This document shows positions 8,647-16,945 of a stretch of DNA of 64,000 bases, piece by piece. Both the position numbers and the translations under genes were made by a program. The DNA is from Pseudomonadota bacterium. GTDB taxonomy: Bacteria > Myxococcota > Myxococcia > Myxococcales > Myxococcaceae. The first letter of the stretch is position 1. Each line of letters starts with the position of its first letter. Below the pieces are notes generated by a model. The model had not been told where the DNA came from and did no database searches. It was given only the letters and a program-made list of their open reading frames with translations. The stretch is taken from NCBI GenBank assembly GCA_023423535.1, contig JAFAFL010000006.1, positions 1-64,000 on the forward strand, in the 5' to 3' direction.

Positions 8647-11076
8647 ATGAGGCACCTCACCTCCCGCTCCCTCTCGTTGCGTCTCACCGCTGCGCTGCTG
8701 CTGCTGCTCGCTCCCGCCTGCCGCACCGATGAGGCCGGCGTATTGGAGGTCGCGCTGACGGAGGCGGGCGCCGGAGAGGCCTTCGCCGAACTGGACTTCG
8801 GGCGGGTGACCGCCGGCGAGCGCGTGGAGCGGACCGTCTTCGTGCGCAACGGCGGCGACGCGACGCTGAAGCTCGAGCACTTCGACTGGATCAAGGACGA
8901 GCCTGCGTTCTTTGCGGCGGAGCCGCTGCCGGTGGGGCTCTCGCTCGAGCCGGGTGAGCAGGCAGCGCTGAGGCTCGTGTTCCTACCGGAGGTTCACAGC
9001 AACTTCGTGGGCACGCTGCGCATGGTCGCGCGCGACGCTCGGGAAAACGTGAGCGAGGCCGCGCTGCAGCTGTGGGGCGTGGCGAACGCGGCGCCGCTTC
9101 CGGTCGAACCGCGCGCGGTGCTCTCTCCGCCCGCCAGCCTCAAGTTCGGCGAGGTCCCGTTCATCGATCCCTCGCTGGGGCCTGCGCCACAGAAGCCGGT
9201 GGAGACCCGGAGGAAGCTGACGCTCTTCAACGCCGGGCACACCGAGTCGCTCCTGCACGTGCGCGAGATCCGGCACGAGGTCACCGGCGGCACCGCGAAG
9301 GACGCGGAGCTCATCGTGGCGCTGCCTCTCGATTGGGAGCTCGACCGCGGCATTCCGGCAAGGGTGGGGGAGAACGCGCTGGAGCTGGAGGTCGTCCTCC
9401 GTCCCCAGTCCCTGGGCAACAAGCGGTGGAGGATCACGGTCGTCACCGACGATCCGGTGAACCCCGAGGTGTCGGTGGAGGTCTCCGCGAAGGCAGAGCT
9501 GCCGCGGACGTGCGAGCTGCGGATGACGCAGCGGTTCAACCTGGGCTTCGTTAGCGCTCCGAACTCTCTCGACGTTCCGGTGGTCATCGCCAACGCGGCG
9601 AAGACGACCGGTCAGCTCTGCGTGCTCTGGGACTTCGGCATCGCGCAGGAGTCCACGCTGCCGCTGACGATCATGTCGCCGCCGCCGGAGCCGGTGGTGC
9701 TTGGCCCGGGTGAGGAGCTCGCGCTCACCGTTCGCGCCGGTCCGTCCAGTGGCGCGGCGCAGAGCGGCTGGCTGCAGTTCCGGATCTCGTCTGCACCGCA
9801 CACGCTGCAGCAGGTGGAGTTCAACACCGCGCCGCAGGCCGCGAGCTGCCTGACGGTGGCGCCGGCGTCGCTGGACTTCGGAGAGGTCGCGATCGGCTGC
9901 GGCAGCGCGACCCGCACTTTCAGCGTGTACAACACCTGCAGTTCGCCGGTGACGGTGACGGCCTTCGCGGTGACGGAGGCGGCGGGCCAGCCCGCGGGTG
10001 GGCCGCAGTGCGCAGGCACCACGCCGTGCCCGGAGTTCTTGACCGTGCAGGCACAGCCGATTCCGCCGAGCGGCGTCGTGCTGAGCGCCGGCACCGCGCC
10101 AGTCACCTTCCAGGTGCGATACCGGCCGATCGACACCGGCGCGGACACCGGAACCGTGCGGATCAGCGCGCATGGCGGTGCGGGCCCGCAGGACGTGGAC
10201 GTGTCGCTCTACGGAGAGGGCGTCGGCGTCTCGCTCCACACCGATACCTTCACCGTTCCCGTGCCGCCGAAGCGCGACTTCCTCATCGTGATCGACGACT
10301 CGCCCGCGATGTCGGCGCATTCGGCGCACGTGGCTCAGAACCTCGCGTGGCTGCGCGACGAGATCCTGGGGGACGGCCTCGACTTCCGGATCGCCGTGCT
10401 CAGCGCGGACCCGGCAAAGGGCACCTCACTGCGCACGGGCGTGGGTCACCCGGACGCGTTACTGACGCCGCTGTCGCAGAACGTCGCCGCGCAGTTCGAC
10501 GCGAAGGTGAACGTGGGGACCTCCGGGCCTTCGACGCAGTCCTGCCTCGAGCAGGCGGTGGGCGCGCTGGCGAATCCGGCGAACGTGGCGCTCGGCATGC
10601 CACGCCCTGGCGTTCAGCTGGACGTGCTGTGCGTGACCGCCTCTCCCGACGCGTCTCCTCGCCCGGCAACCGAGTATCGGGACGCGCTGCGCGGCACGGG
10701 TCCTTCCACCTGGTACGCGACGTTCAATGTCTTCGGGCCGGTGACGAGCGCCTGTCCGGGCGACGGAGGGATCCTCGCGGACGTGGCGCAGCTGACCTAC
10801 GGATTGCAGGAGCCGGTGTGCCAGTTCCACTTCGGTGGGCTGTTCCCGTCCGTCGGCTTCCCCGTGCCGGGACAGTTCCTCACCAGCCTGCCGAACCTGC
10901 AGGCCGGACCGATCACCGTGCGCGTGAACGGGATGCCGGTCGCGTCGACGGACGGACAGGGCGCGCCGGTGTGGGCGTACGACCCGACCGGGAACTCGGT
11001 GAACTTCGAGCCGATGCACCAGCCCGAGCCGGGGAGCACGATCGAGATCACCTACTACGCAACCTGCTACCCCTGA
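8647..11076 (+). CDS. lipoprotein with choice-of-anchor-D (ASH-like) repeats and a VWA-like domain
   Basis: 809 residues. The ATG at 8647 has GGAG six bases upstream; the in-frame ATG at 8635 has no ribosome-binding site. The leader ends in a lipobox (Ala-Pro-Ala-Cys). Repeats beginning with an x-Leu-x-Phe-Gly-x-Val pattern (about residues 30-130, 155-270 and 385-505) are the Ig-fold repeats seen in choice-of-anchor-D and HYDIN-like proteins. From about residue 535 comes a VWA-like module whose metal site reads Asp-Asp-Ser-Pro-Ala-Met. The canonical second Ser is thus Ala, so metal binding may be weak. It is a large surface or periplasmic adhesion-type lipoprotein. Its last 10 bases overlap the tail of the opposing epimerase remnant. 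Confidence 0.75.
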   Translation: MRHLTSRSLSLRLTAALLLLLAPACRTDEAGVLEVALTEAGAGEAFAELDFGRVTAGERVERTVFVRNGGDATLKLEHFDWIKDEPAFFAAEPLPVGLSLEPGEQAALRLVFLPEVHSNFVGTLRMVARDARENVSEAALQLWGVANAAPLPVEPRAVLSPPASLKFGEVPFIDPSLGPAPQKPVETRRKLTLFNAGHTESLLHVREIRHEVTGGTAKDAELIVALPLDWELDRGIPARVGENALELEVVLRPQSLGNKRWRITVVTDDPVNPEVSVEVSAKAELPRTCELRMTQRFNLGFVSAPNSLDVPVVIANAAKTTGQLCVLWDFGIAQESTLPLTIMSPPPEPVVLGPGEELALTVRAGPSSGAAQSGWLQFRISSAPHTLQQVEFNTAPQAASCLTVAPASLDFGEVAIGCGSATRTFSVYNTCSSPVTVTAFAVTEAAGQPAGGPQCAGTTPCPEFLTVQAQPIPPSGVVLSAGTAPVTFQVRYRPIDTGADTGTVRISAHGGAGPQDVDVSLYGEGVGVSLHTDTFTVPVPPKRDFLIVIDDSPAMSAHSAHVAQNLAWLRDEILGDGLDFRIAVLSADPAKGTSLRTGVGHPDALLTPLSQNVAAQFDAKVNVGTSGPSTQSCLEQAVGALANPANVALGMPRPGVQLDVLCVTASPDASPRPATEYRDALRGTGPSTWYATFNVFGPVTSACPGDGGILADVAQLTYGLQEPVCQFHFGGLFPSVGFPVPGQFLTSLPNLQAGPITVRVNGMPVASTDGQGAPVWAYDPTGNSVNFEPMHQPEPGSTIEITYYATCYP

Positions 11077-11378
11077 GCCGCTGCCTGCGCCTTCACCGGC
11101 GGCAGCCGCGCGAGCTCGGCGAGTCCCTCCTCGATGGTGATCACCGGCCGGTAGCCCAACTCCCTCCGCGCCCGGTCGTCCTCGCAGCCCGCCATGCCCG
11201 AACGCAGCGCGTCCACGCTGTCCAGATCCCCTCGGGCGGAGCGCGCGCCGGCCTCAGTGACCGCTCGCTCCGATCGCTCGCTGCGCGCGAGCGCCACGAC
11301 TTCGTGCCCCTCGGAGACGAGCGCCCGGATGAGCTCTCGGCCTACGAACCCCGATCCCCCGGTGACGAAGCTCTTCAT
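11067..11378 (-). pseudogene. NAD-dependent epimerase/dehydratase remnant with internal deletion
   Basis: About 103 codons. The N-terminus is a normal extended-SDR nucleotide-binding start (Val-Thr-Gly-Gly-Ser-Gly-Phe-Val-Gly-Arg) and runs through the second strand to Met-Ala-Gly-Cys. The frame then jumps directly to the C-terminal signature Ala-Arg-Arg-Glu-Leu-Gly-Tyr-Arg-Pro with the Glu-Glu-Gly-Leu helix. Intact family members have about 320-340 residues, so roughly 200 residues including the Tyr-x3-Lys catalytic pair are missing in one clean, in-frame deletion. The product cannot be an active reductase or epimerase. It could be a recently decayed gene or, less likely, a small NAD-binding protein. 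An alternative ATG lies at 11399. Confidence 0.75.
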
Positions 11379-11513
11379 GCCCCGGAGTGTACGCTTCATT
11401 ACATCCCCTCTGTCGGGTTGGGGCCGTACAGGGTCTGTCCACATTGCCCTCTGGATCGAGGCGGGCAGGCTGCCTCGCATCGCCCGCACTCGAGACCCGG
11501 AGGGTCACCTCAG

Positions 11514-12320
11514 ATGAACGTACTCACCCGCAACAACGTGAAGGTCTCAGGTCAGGGCAACACGCCGATGATCTTCGCGCACGGCTTCGGCTGCGATCAG
11601 AACATGTGGCGCTTCGTCGCCCCTGAGTTCGAGCGCGACTACCGCATCGTCCTCTTCGACCACGTGGGCTCGGGCAACAGCGACCTGCGCGCCTACGACC
11701 GCAACAAGTACGGAACGCTCGAGGGCTACGCGCGGGACGTGCTGGAGATCCTCGGCACGCTGGGCATGTCGAAGGCGGTGTTCGTCGGCCACTCGGTGAG
11801 CGCGACCATCGGCCTGCTCGCGGCCGCGATGGAGCCGGACCGCTTCGAGCGCCTCGTCCTCGTCGGTCCCTCGCCCTGCTACATCAATGACGGCGACTAC
11901 ATCGGCGGCTTCGGCCGCGGCGACATCGAGGGCCTGCTCGACGCGCTGGACAGCAACTTCCTCGGCTGGTCGAGCCAGATGGCGCCGGTGATCATGGGCA
12001 ACGCGAACCGGCCGGAGCTCGGCGCGGAGCTGACGAACAGCTTCTGCCGCACCGACCCTGACATCGCGGCGCACTTCGCGCGGGTCACCTTCCTGTCCGA
12101 CAACCGCAAGGACCTCGAGCGGGTGAAGACGCCTTCGCTGATCCTGCAGTGCGCGCAGGACGTCATCGCGCCGGAGCCGGTGGGCCGCTACCTCCACGCG
12201 AAGCTGCCGCAGAGCGAGCTCTTCCTCATGAAGGCCACCGGCCACTGCCCGAACCTCAGCGCACCCGAGGAGACGGTGGCGGCGATGAAGAGGTACCTGG
12301 GGGCGGCGCCTATTGCCTGA
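11514..12320 (+). CDS. rsbQ: RsbQ-type alpha/beta hydrolase (signal hydrolase)
   Basis: 268 residues with a GGAGGG ribosome-binding site. It is a close match to Bacillus RsbQ and the plant receptors D14/KAI2. The His-Gly-Phe-Gly-Cys-Asp-Gln oxyanion segment is present, as is a full catalytic triad: Ser94 (Gly-His-Ser-Val-Ser), Asp216 and His244 (Thr-Gly-His-Cys-Pro). In Bacillus, RsbQ is required for the PAS-phosphatase RsbP to sense energy stress, presumably by hydrolysing a small hydrophobic ligand. Here its stop overlaps a gene for a PAS-containing hybrid histidine kinase by eight bases. The same hydrolase-PAS partnership is thus wired to phosphorelay instead of PP2C output. The ligand is unknown. 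Confidence 0.9.
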   Translation: MNVLTRNNVKVSGQGNTPMIFAHGFGCDQNMWRFVAPEFERDYRIVLFDHVGSGNSDLRAYDRNKYGTLEGYARDVLEILGTLGMSKAVFVGHSVSATIGLLAAAMEPDRFERLVLVGPSPCYINDGDYIGGFGRGDIEGLLDALDSNFLGWSSQMAPVIMGNANRPELGAELTNSFCRTDPDIAAHFARVTFLSDNRKDLERVKTPSLILQCAQDVIAPEPVGRYLHAKLPQSELFLMKATGHCPNLSAPEETVAAMKRYLGAAPIA

Positions 12321-13872
12321 TGAGGTCCCAGACCTCCCTGAAGAGAGCGCCGAGGAGCTCTACGAGAACGCACCCTGCGGGTACGTCTCCACGCTCCCGG
12401 ACGGCACCCTCGTGCGCGCGAACCGGACCTTCCTCCGCCTGACCGGCTACGAAGCGGCGGCCCTGGTGGGGAAGAGGCGCCTGCAGGAGCTCCTCTCGGT
12501 GGGAGGGCGGATCTTCTGGGAGACGCACCTCGGGCCGCTGCTGCGGATGCAGGACTCGGTGAGCGAGGTCCAGGTGGATTTCGTGCGCGCGGACGGCGTC
12601 GTGGTGCCGGTGCTGCTGAACACGACGGTGAAGCGCAACGCGGCGGGCGAGGCGGTGTTTCACCGCACCACCGTCTTCGACATCAGCGAGCGCAAGCGCT
12701 ACGAGACCGAGCTCCGGATGGCGAAGAAGAAGGCGGAGCAGGCGGCGCAGGCCCGCTCCGAGTTCCTCTCCATGATGAGCCACGAGATCCGCACGCCGCT
12801 CACGGCGATCATCGGCATGGTGGGGCTGGTGAAGCGGACCCAGCTGTCGGCGCAGCAGGAGAAGTACGTCCGCATCCTGCAGACGTCGTCGGACAACCTC
12901 CTGCGGCTGCTGAACAACATCCTCGACTTCAGCAAGCTCGAGGCGGGACGGGCGGAGCTGGAGCACAAGCCCTTCGATCTGCGGCAGCTCGTCTACGAGT
13001 CCATCTACGCGCTGACCGGCAAGGCCGAGGAGAAGAAGCTCGACCTCGACGTGCAGCTCGACGAGGCGCTGCCCCAGGCGGTGGTGGGCGATCGGGTGAA
13101 GCTCGGGCAGGTGCTGGGAAACCTCGTGGGCAACGCGATCAAGTTCACCGAGCGCGGCGGCGTGCGGGTGACGGTCTCGCTCGTCGATCGCAACGAGGCG
13201 ATGGCGGCGGTGGAGGTCGCGGTGACGGACACCGGGATCGGCATCGCGCCGGAGCAGGCGGCGCGGATCTTCGAGGAGTTCACCCAGGCGAGCTTCGAGA
13301 TCGGCGTGAAGTACGGCGGCACCGGGCTCGGCCTCGCCATCAGCCGGCGGCTGGTGGAGATGCACGGCGGAAAGCTCAGCGTGACGAGCACTCCCGGGGT
13401 GGGCTCCACCTTCTCCTTCGGGCTGCGGCTGGCGGTGAGCGACGCGGTGCCGGACGAGGACGGCATCGTCGAGGAGACGTCGGTGGCGCTTCGCGGCGTG
13501 CGCGCGCTGCTGGCGGAGGACAACCCGATCAACGTGTTCATGGCGTCGCAGCTCCTGCGCCGCTGGGGCGTCGAGTTCGACGTGGTCGTCAACGGACGCG
13601 AGGCGGTGGAGCACGTGCAGCGCTACGCCTACGACATCGTCCTCATGGACCTGCGCATGCCGGAGCTCGACGGTTACGAGGCCACGCGGCTCATCCGCGC
13701 GCTGCCGGACGAGCGGGCGCGCACGGTGCCCATCGTCGCGGTCAGCGCCTCCGCCCGGTTCGATCTGCAGGATCGGCTGCGCGCCACCGGGCTCACCGAC
13801 TTCCTCGGCAAGCCGTTCCGGTCGCAGCAGCTCTACGAGAAGATGATCTCGCACGCGCGCCGCCGGGGATGA
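12313..13872 (+). CDS. PAS hybrid sensor histidine kinase, RsbQ partner
   Basis: 519 residues from a TTG start inside the rsbQ end; no ATG is available before the PAS domain. Domains: PAS at about 15-120 (Asn-Ala-Pro-Cys-Gly-Tyr then Ala-Asn-x-Thr-Phe-Leu-x-Leu-Thr-Gly-Tyr), a PAC linker (Asp-Ile-Ser-Glu-Arg-Lys), and HisKA with phospho-His157 (Ser-His-Glu-Ile-Arg-Thr-Pro-Leu). HATPase_c follows with N, G1 (Asp-Thr-Gly-Ile-Gly-Ile) and G2 (Gly-Thr-Gly-Leu-Gly-Leu) boxes, then a C-terminal receiver with Asp446. There is no membrane segment, so it is cytosolic. The PAS beginning resembles the RsbP-type PAS. The downstream response regulator or Hpt partner is not in the window. Confidence 0.88.
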   Translation: MPDEVPDLPEESAEELYENAPCGYVSTLPDGTLVRANRTFLRLTGYEAAALVGKRRLQELLSVGGRIFWETHLGPLLRMQDSVSEVQVDFVRADGVVVPVLLNTTVKRNAAGEAVFHRTTVFDISERKRYETELRMAKKKAEQAAQARSEFLSMMSHEIRTPLTAIIGMVGLVKRTQLSAQQEKYVRILQTSSDNLLRLLNNILDFSKLEAGRAELEHKPFDLRQLVYESIYALTGKAEEKKLDLDVQLDEALPQAVVGDRVKLGQVLGNLVGNAIKFTERGGVRVTVSLVDRNEAMAAVEVAVTDTGIGIAPEQAARIFEEFTQASFEIGVKYGGTGLGLAISRRLVEMHGGKLSVTSTPGVGSTFSFGLRLAVSDAVPDEDGIVEETSVALRGVRALLAEDNPINVFMASQLLRRWGVEFDVVVNGREAVEHVQRYAYDIVLMDLRMPELDGYEATRLIRALPDERARTVPIVAVSASARFDLQDRLRATGLTDFLGKPFRSQQLYEKMISHARRRG

Positions 13873-13876
13873 ACCC

Positions 13877-15238
13877 TCAGCCGCGTACGCGAAGCCCTTC
13901 CGCGAGAGACTCCGCCAGCGACTGCGCCTGAACGCGAAGCTCGGGCACCGCGGTGCTCTCCCACCGCTCGCCGCGCAGGACCGGCCCCAGTCCGAAGAGC
14001 CACGAAGAGCGCCGGCCCGCCGCATCCACCAGCGCGCCCCCTTCCGTCTTCAGCCCCAGCCCGAACCGATCGCGCTGCACGAGCCCTTCGGCGAAGAGTG
14101 CGCGTCCGAGCGGATCGTCCTCGCCACCCGGCGCCGCAGGTCCGGTGCAGTTCACGCCGACCTCGAAGCGCGCGCGATGGGACTCACCGCCATGCCGCCA
14201 CCAGGCGCACCAGCCCTCGGCGCGCGTGAAGCGCTCCAGCCGGCCACGGTGGATGACGAGCTGGCCCTCCTCTCGTGCGCGCTCAACCTCCCACGCGACG
14301 GCAGGCGCCATGCGGTGGCGGTGGATCTCCCACAGGCTGCGGAGATGTCTGAGGAAGCGGCGCCGCTCGTCGTCGGAGAGCGCCTGCCACAGCGGGACGG
14401 TGAAGGGCCGGAGCCCATCCACCACCGCGCGCCAGTCACGCCCTTCGCCGGCAGCGCGGACTCGCGAAAGCAGCGCGCGCAGACTCGGCGCCTCCAGCGA
14501 CGGCGGCGGCTCGAGTCCGACCGGCTCCGCGCGCACCTCCGCATGCGGCTGCGGCAGCCGTCCGTGACGCGAGAGCGCGTGGATGCGTCCGCGGTGTCCG
14601 AGGCGCCGGAGCGTGAGCACCACGTCCACCGCGGTGAGCCCGGTGCCGAGGAGAAACACGTCCGCATCACGAGGGATCGCCGCCACACGCTCCCAGTCCC
14701 ACGGCGACGGCAGCCACGCCTCGCTCCCCGACTGCAGCCCCCCGTCGGGAACGCGCGCCCGAGCGGGCTTCGCATTGCCGGTGGCGAGCACGACTGCGCG
14801 CGCGGACGGCGAGCCCTCACGCCCATCATTGAACGACAGCTGCGCCCCTCCCTCACGAGGCGGACGCACCGCGCGCACCTCTCCGCGAAGCAGCCGCAGT
14901 CGTTCAAGGCCCTGCGCCCGCTGCGCCTCCACGAGCAGTGACTGGAGGTACTCGCCGTAGAGCCTGCGCGGCGCGAAGTCGTCCGGGCCGAAGGGGAGGG
15001 CGCGGTCTCGCAGCCAGCGCGCGAACTCCGAGGGCTGCTCCGGATCCGCGGACATGCCGCCGGCCGGAACGTTGAGGAGGTGCGCCGGGTCCGGCGTGGA
15101 GTAGGCGACGCCGCGCGCGAAGAGGCCGCTTCCATCGATCAGCGCCACCCGCAACGACGGCGCGCGCTTCGCCAACTGGAGGACGAGCAACGTTCCCGCC
15201 GCGCCACCGCCGACCACCGCCACATCCACTTCGTGCAT
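13877..15238 (-). CDS. FAD/NAD(P)-binding oxidoreductase-like protein
   Basis: 453 residues. The chosen ATG is preceded by GGAGGG; a longer in-frame start at 15295 would add 19 residues before the dinucleotide site. The N-terminus is a textbook FAD fold (Val-Val-Gly-Gly-Gly-Ala-Ala-Gly). A second Rossmann motif at about 195-205 (Leu-Leu-Gly-Thr-Gly-Leu-Thr) and an Ala-Thr-Gly-Asn element follow. This pattern fits the NAD_binding_9 (HpyO-like) group rather than classical pyridine-disulfide reductases, and I see no redox CxxC. It is divergent from the cysteine dioxygenase/ABC operon with a 99-bp shared gap. Proteins of this group often neighbour cysteine dioxygenase genes, so a role in thiol or sulfonate metabolism is inferred. 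Confidence 0.78.
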   Translation of the reverse strand: MHEVDVAVVGGGAAGTLLVLQLAKRAPSLRVALIDGSGLFARGVAYSTPDPAHLLNVPAGGMSADPEQPSEFARWLRDRALPFGPDDFAPRRLYGEYLQSLLVEAQRAQGLERLRLLRGEVRAVRPPREGGAQLSFNDGREGSPSARAVVLATGNAKPARARVPDGGLQSGSEAWLPSPWDWERVAAIPRDADVFLLGTGLTAVDVVLTLRRLGHRGRIHALSRHGRLPQPHAEVRAEPVGLEPPPSLEAPSLRALLSRVRAAGEGRDWRAVVDGLRPFTVPLWQALSDDERRRFLRHLRSLWEIHRHRMAPAVAWEVERAREEGQLVIHRGRLERFTRAEGWCAWWRHGGESHRARFEVGVNCTGPAAPGGEDDPLGRALFAEGLVQRDRFGLGLKTEGGALVDAAGRRSSWLFGLGPVLRGERWESTAVPELRVQAQSLAESLAEGLRVRG

Positions 15239-15337
15239 CCGCCCTCCGCGTCGCGCCCTGCTGCACGGCCCGAGCCGGGCTTGCTGATTGCACAAAGGCC
15301 TCGCGGACGGGCGGCGCCGCCGGAGGTGGGCAAACGA
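15239..15337. promoter_or_regulatory. divergent promoter region of the sulfur operon
   Basis: A 99-base gap separates the FAD protein from the cysteine dioxygenase-ABC fusion. Ribosome-binding sites are visible at both ends: GGAGGG reading left, and GGAGGTGGG at 15322-15330 reading right. The remainder should carry promoters for both directions. No convincing operator or -35/-10 pair can be read by eye. Confidence 0.4.
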
Positions 15338-16945
15338 ATGCAGGAGCAGGGAACTTTCTTACCCACTGCGGGGCAGGACGCCACCACTGAGCGGGAGCGG
15401 GTGGACCTCACCCGCTTCGTTTCGGAGCTCATCGCCGCGGACGGCCAGCCGGCGATCCTGCAGCGCGTCTTCGAACAATTCGCACCGACCGCACAGTCCG
15501 TCGCCGAATGGGCCCGGCCGCGCAAGGGCAAGTACACGCGCGCGCTCGTCTATCGAGACGAGTTCCTCGAGGTGCTCGTGCTCACCTGGGCCACCGGCTC
15601 GCAGGCGCCGATCCACGATCACGCGCGGCAGCTCTGCTGGATGACGGTGGTGCACGGCGAGCTGGAGGTGGGCGGCTACCTGCGCACCGACGGCGGCACA
15701 GGTCCCGGGCCCGCGCGCGTGGAGCCGGACGGTCCGCTGCAGAGGCTTGCGGCCGGCGATGTGGACGTGCGCGACACGCGGGCGGATCTGCACGGCGTCC
15801 GCCTCGCCTCGGACTGCGATCTCGCCATCTCGGTGCACGCCTACTCGCGGCCGCTGGATCGCTGCCTCGTCTTCGATCCTCGGCGGGGCACCTGCTTCGA
15901 GAAGCGCCTGCGCTACGACTTCATCGGCCCGCGCACGCGTCAGGAGGGCGCGCCCCTTCCGCTCGCGCGCGAGGCCCCGGAGGCGGACGGGTGGAAGGGC
16001 CGGCTGCGGCGCATGCTGCGTCGAACGCGCGAGACCGGCGAGGCGCTGCTCGTCCCCGCCGACGTGCGTGAGGGCCAGGCGCAGGTGCGCATGGAGCGCG
16101 TGGGCCACCAGTACGGCGGCGTGACCGCGCTGCGCGACGTGAACCTCAACGTGCGCTCCGGCGAGCTCATCTGTCTGCTCGGGCCCTCGGGCTGCGGCAA
16201 GTCCACGCTGCTGCACGCGCTGGCCGGTCACGTGCGGCCGACGTCCGGCACGGTGAGCCTCGACGGCATCCCGGTGCGCGGGCCCGGTCCGGATCGCCTG
16301 CTGATGTTCCAGGACGCGGCGCTCTTCCCGTGGATGACGGTGGAGCAGAACCTCACCTTCGTGCTCGGCGCACAGGGGCTGTCGCGAGCGGAGCGGTCGC
16401 GGCGCGCGCGGCGGATCCTCGCGGAGGTGGAGCTCGGCGGCTTCGAGAAGGCGCTGCCGCACCAGCTCTCCGGCGGCATGAAGATGCGCGCGGCGCTCGC
16501 TCGCGCCCTCGTGGTGGATCCGCCGGTGCTGCTGATGGACGAGCCCTTCGGCTCGCTCGACGCGCAGACGCGGCTGCGGATGCAGAACCTCCTGCGCGGC
16601 ATCTGGCAGCGCACGGGAAAGACGGTGGTCTTCGTCACGCACGACGTGCACGAGGCCCTGCTGCTGGCGACGCGCGTGGTGCTCCTCGCGCCGAGGCCGG
16701 GGCGGGTGGTGGCGGATCTGGAGGTGCGCCTGCCGCACCCGCGCGACCCGGACGATCCGGCGCTGGCGCGGTTGTCCGGCGTGGTGCGCGAGGCGTTGAA
16801 GGCAGCGGAGCAGGGAGCGGAGGTCGAAGATGCGCTGGCGCAATTGGGCGGTTGGCTTGGTCGTGACGCTGGTTCTCTTCGGCCTCTGGGAGGTCATCGC
16901 GGCGGTGGGCCCCTGGCCGGACCACCTTCTTCCCCGCGCCACTGA
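15338..16945 (+). CDS. cysteine dioxygenase fused to ABC-transporter ATPase
   Basis: 535 residues, with GGAGGTGGG seven bases before the ATG. Residues about 20-200 are a type I cysteine dioxygenase cupin. Fe ligands His93 and His95 (Ile-His-Asp-His) and His152 are present, with His167 and Tyr169 in Val-His-Ala-Tyr-Ser. Cys100 sits where mammalian enzymes have the Cys that crosslinks to Tyr; most bacterial homologues have Gly there. After a linker, residues about 245-500 are a SsuB/TauB/NrtD-type ATPase with Walker A at 282-290 (Gly-Pro-Ser-Gly-Cys-Gly-Lys-Ser-Thr), a Leu-Ser-Gly-Gly-Met signature and a Walker B Leu-Met-Asp-Glu-Pro. It would oxidise cysteine to cysteine sulfinate and also power the adjacent importer. 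The last ~38 codons run into the permease gene in another frame and look non-native. Confidence 0.9.
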   Translation: MQEQGTFLPTAGQDATTERERVDLTRFVSELIAADGQPAILQRVFEQFAPTAQSVAEWARPRKGKYTRALVYRDEFLEVLVLTWATGSQAPIHDHARQLCWMTVVHGELEVGGYLRTDGGTGPGPARVEPDGPLQRLAAGDVDVRDTRADLHGVRLASDCDLAISVHAYSRPLDRCLVFDPRRGTCFEKRLRYDFIGPRTRQEGAPLPLAREAPEADGWKGRLRRMLRRTRETGEALLVPADVREGQAQVRMERVGHQYGGVTALRDVNLNVRSGELICLLGPSGCGKSTLLHALAGHVRPTSGTVSLDGIPVRGPGPDRLLMFQDAALFPWMTVEQNLTFVLGAQGLSRAERSRRARRILAEVELGGFEKALPHQLSGGMKMRAALARALVVDPPVLLMDEPFGSLDAQTRLRMQNLLRGIWQRTGKTVVFVTHDVHEALLLATRVVLLAPRPGRVVADLEVRLPHPRDPDDPALARLSGVVREALKAAEQGAEVEDALAQLGGWLGRDAGSLRPLGGHRGGGPLAGPPSSPRH

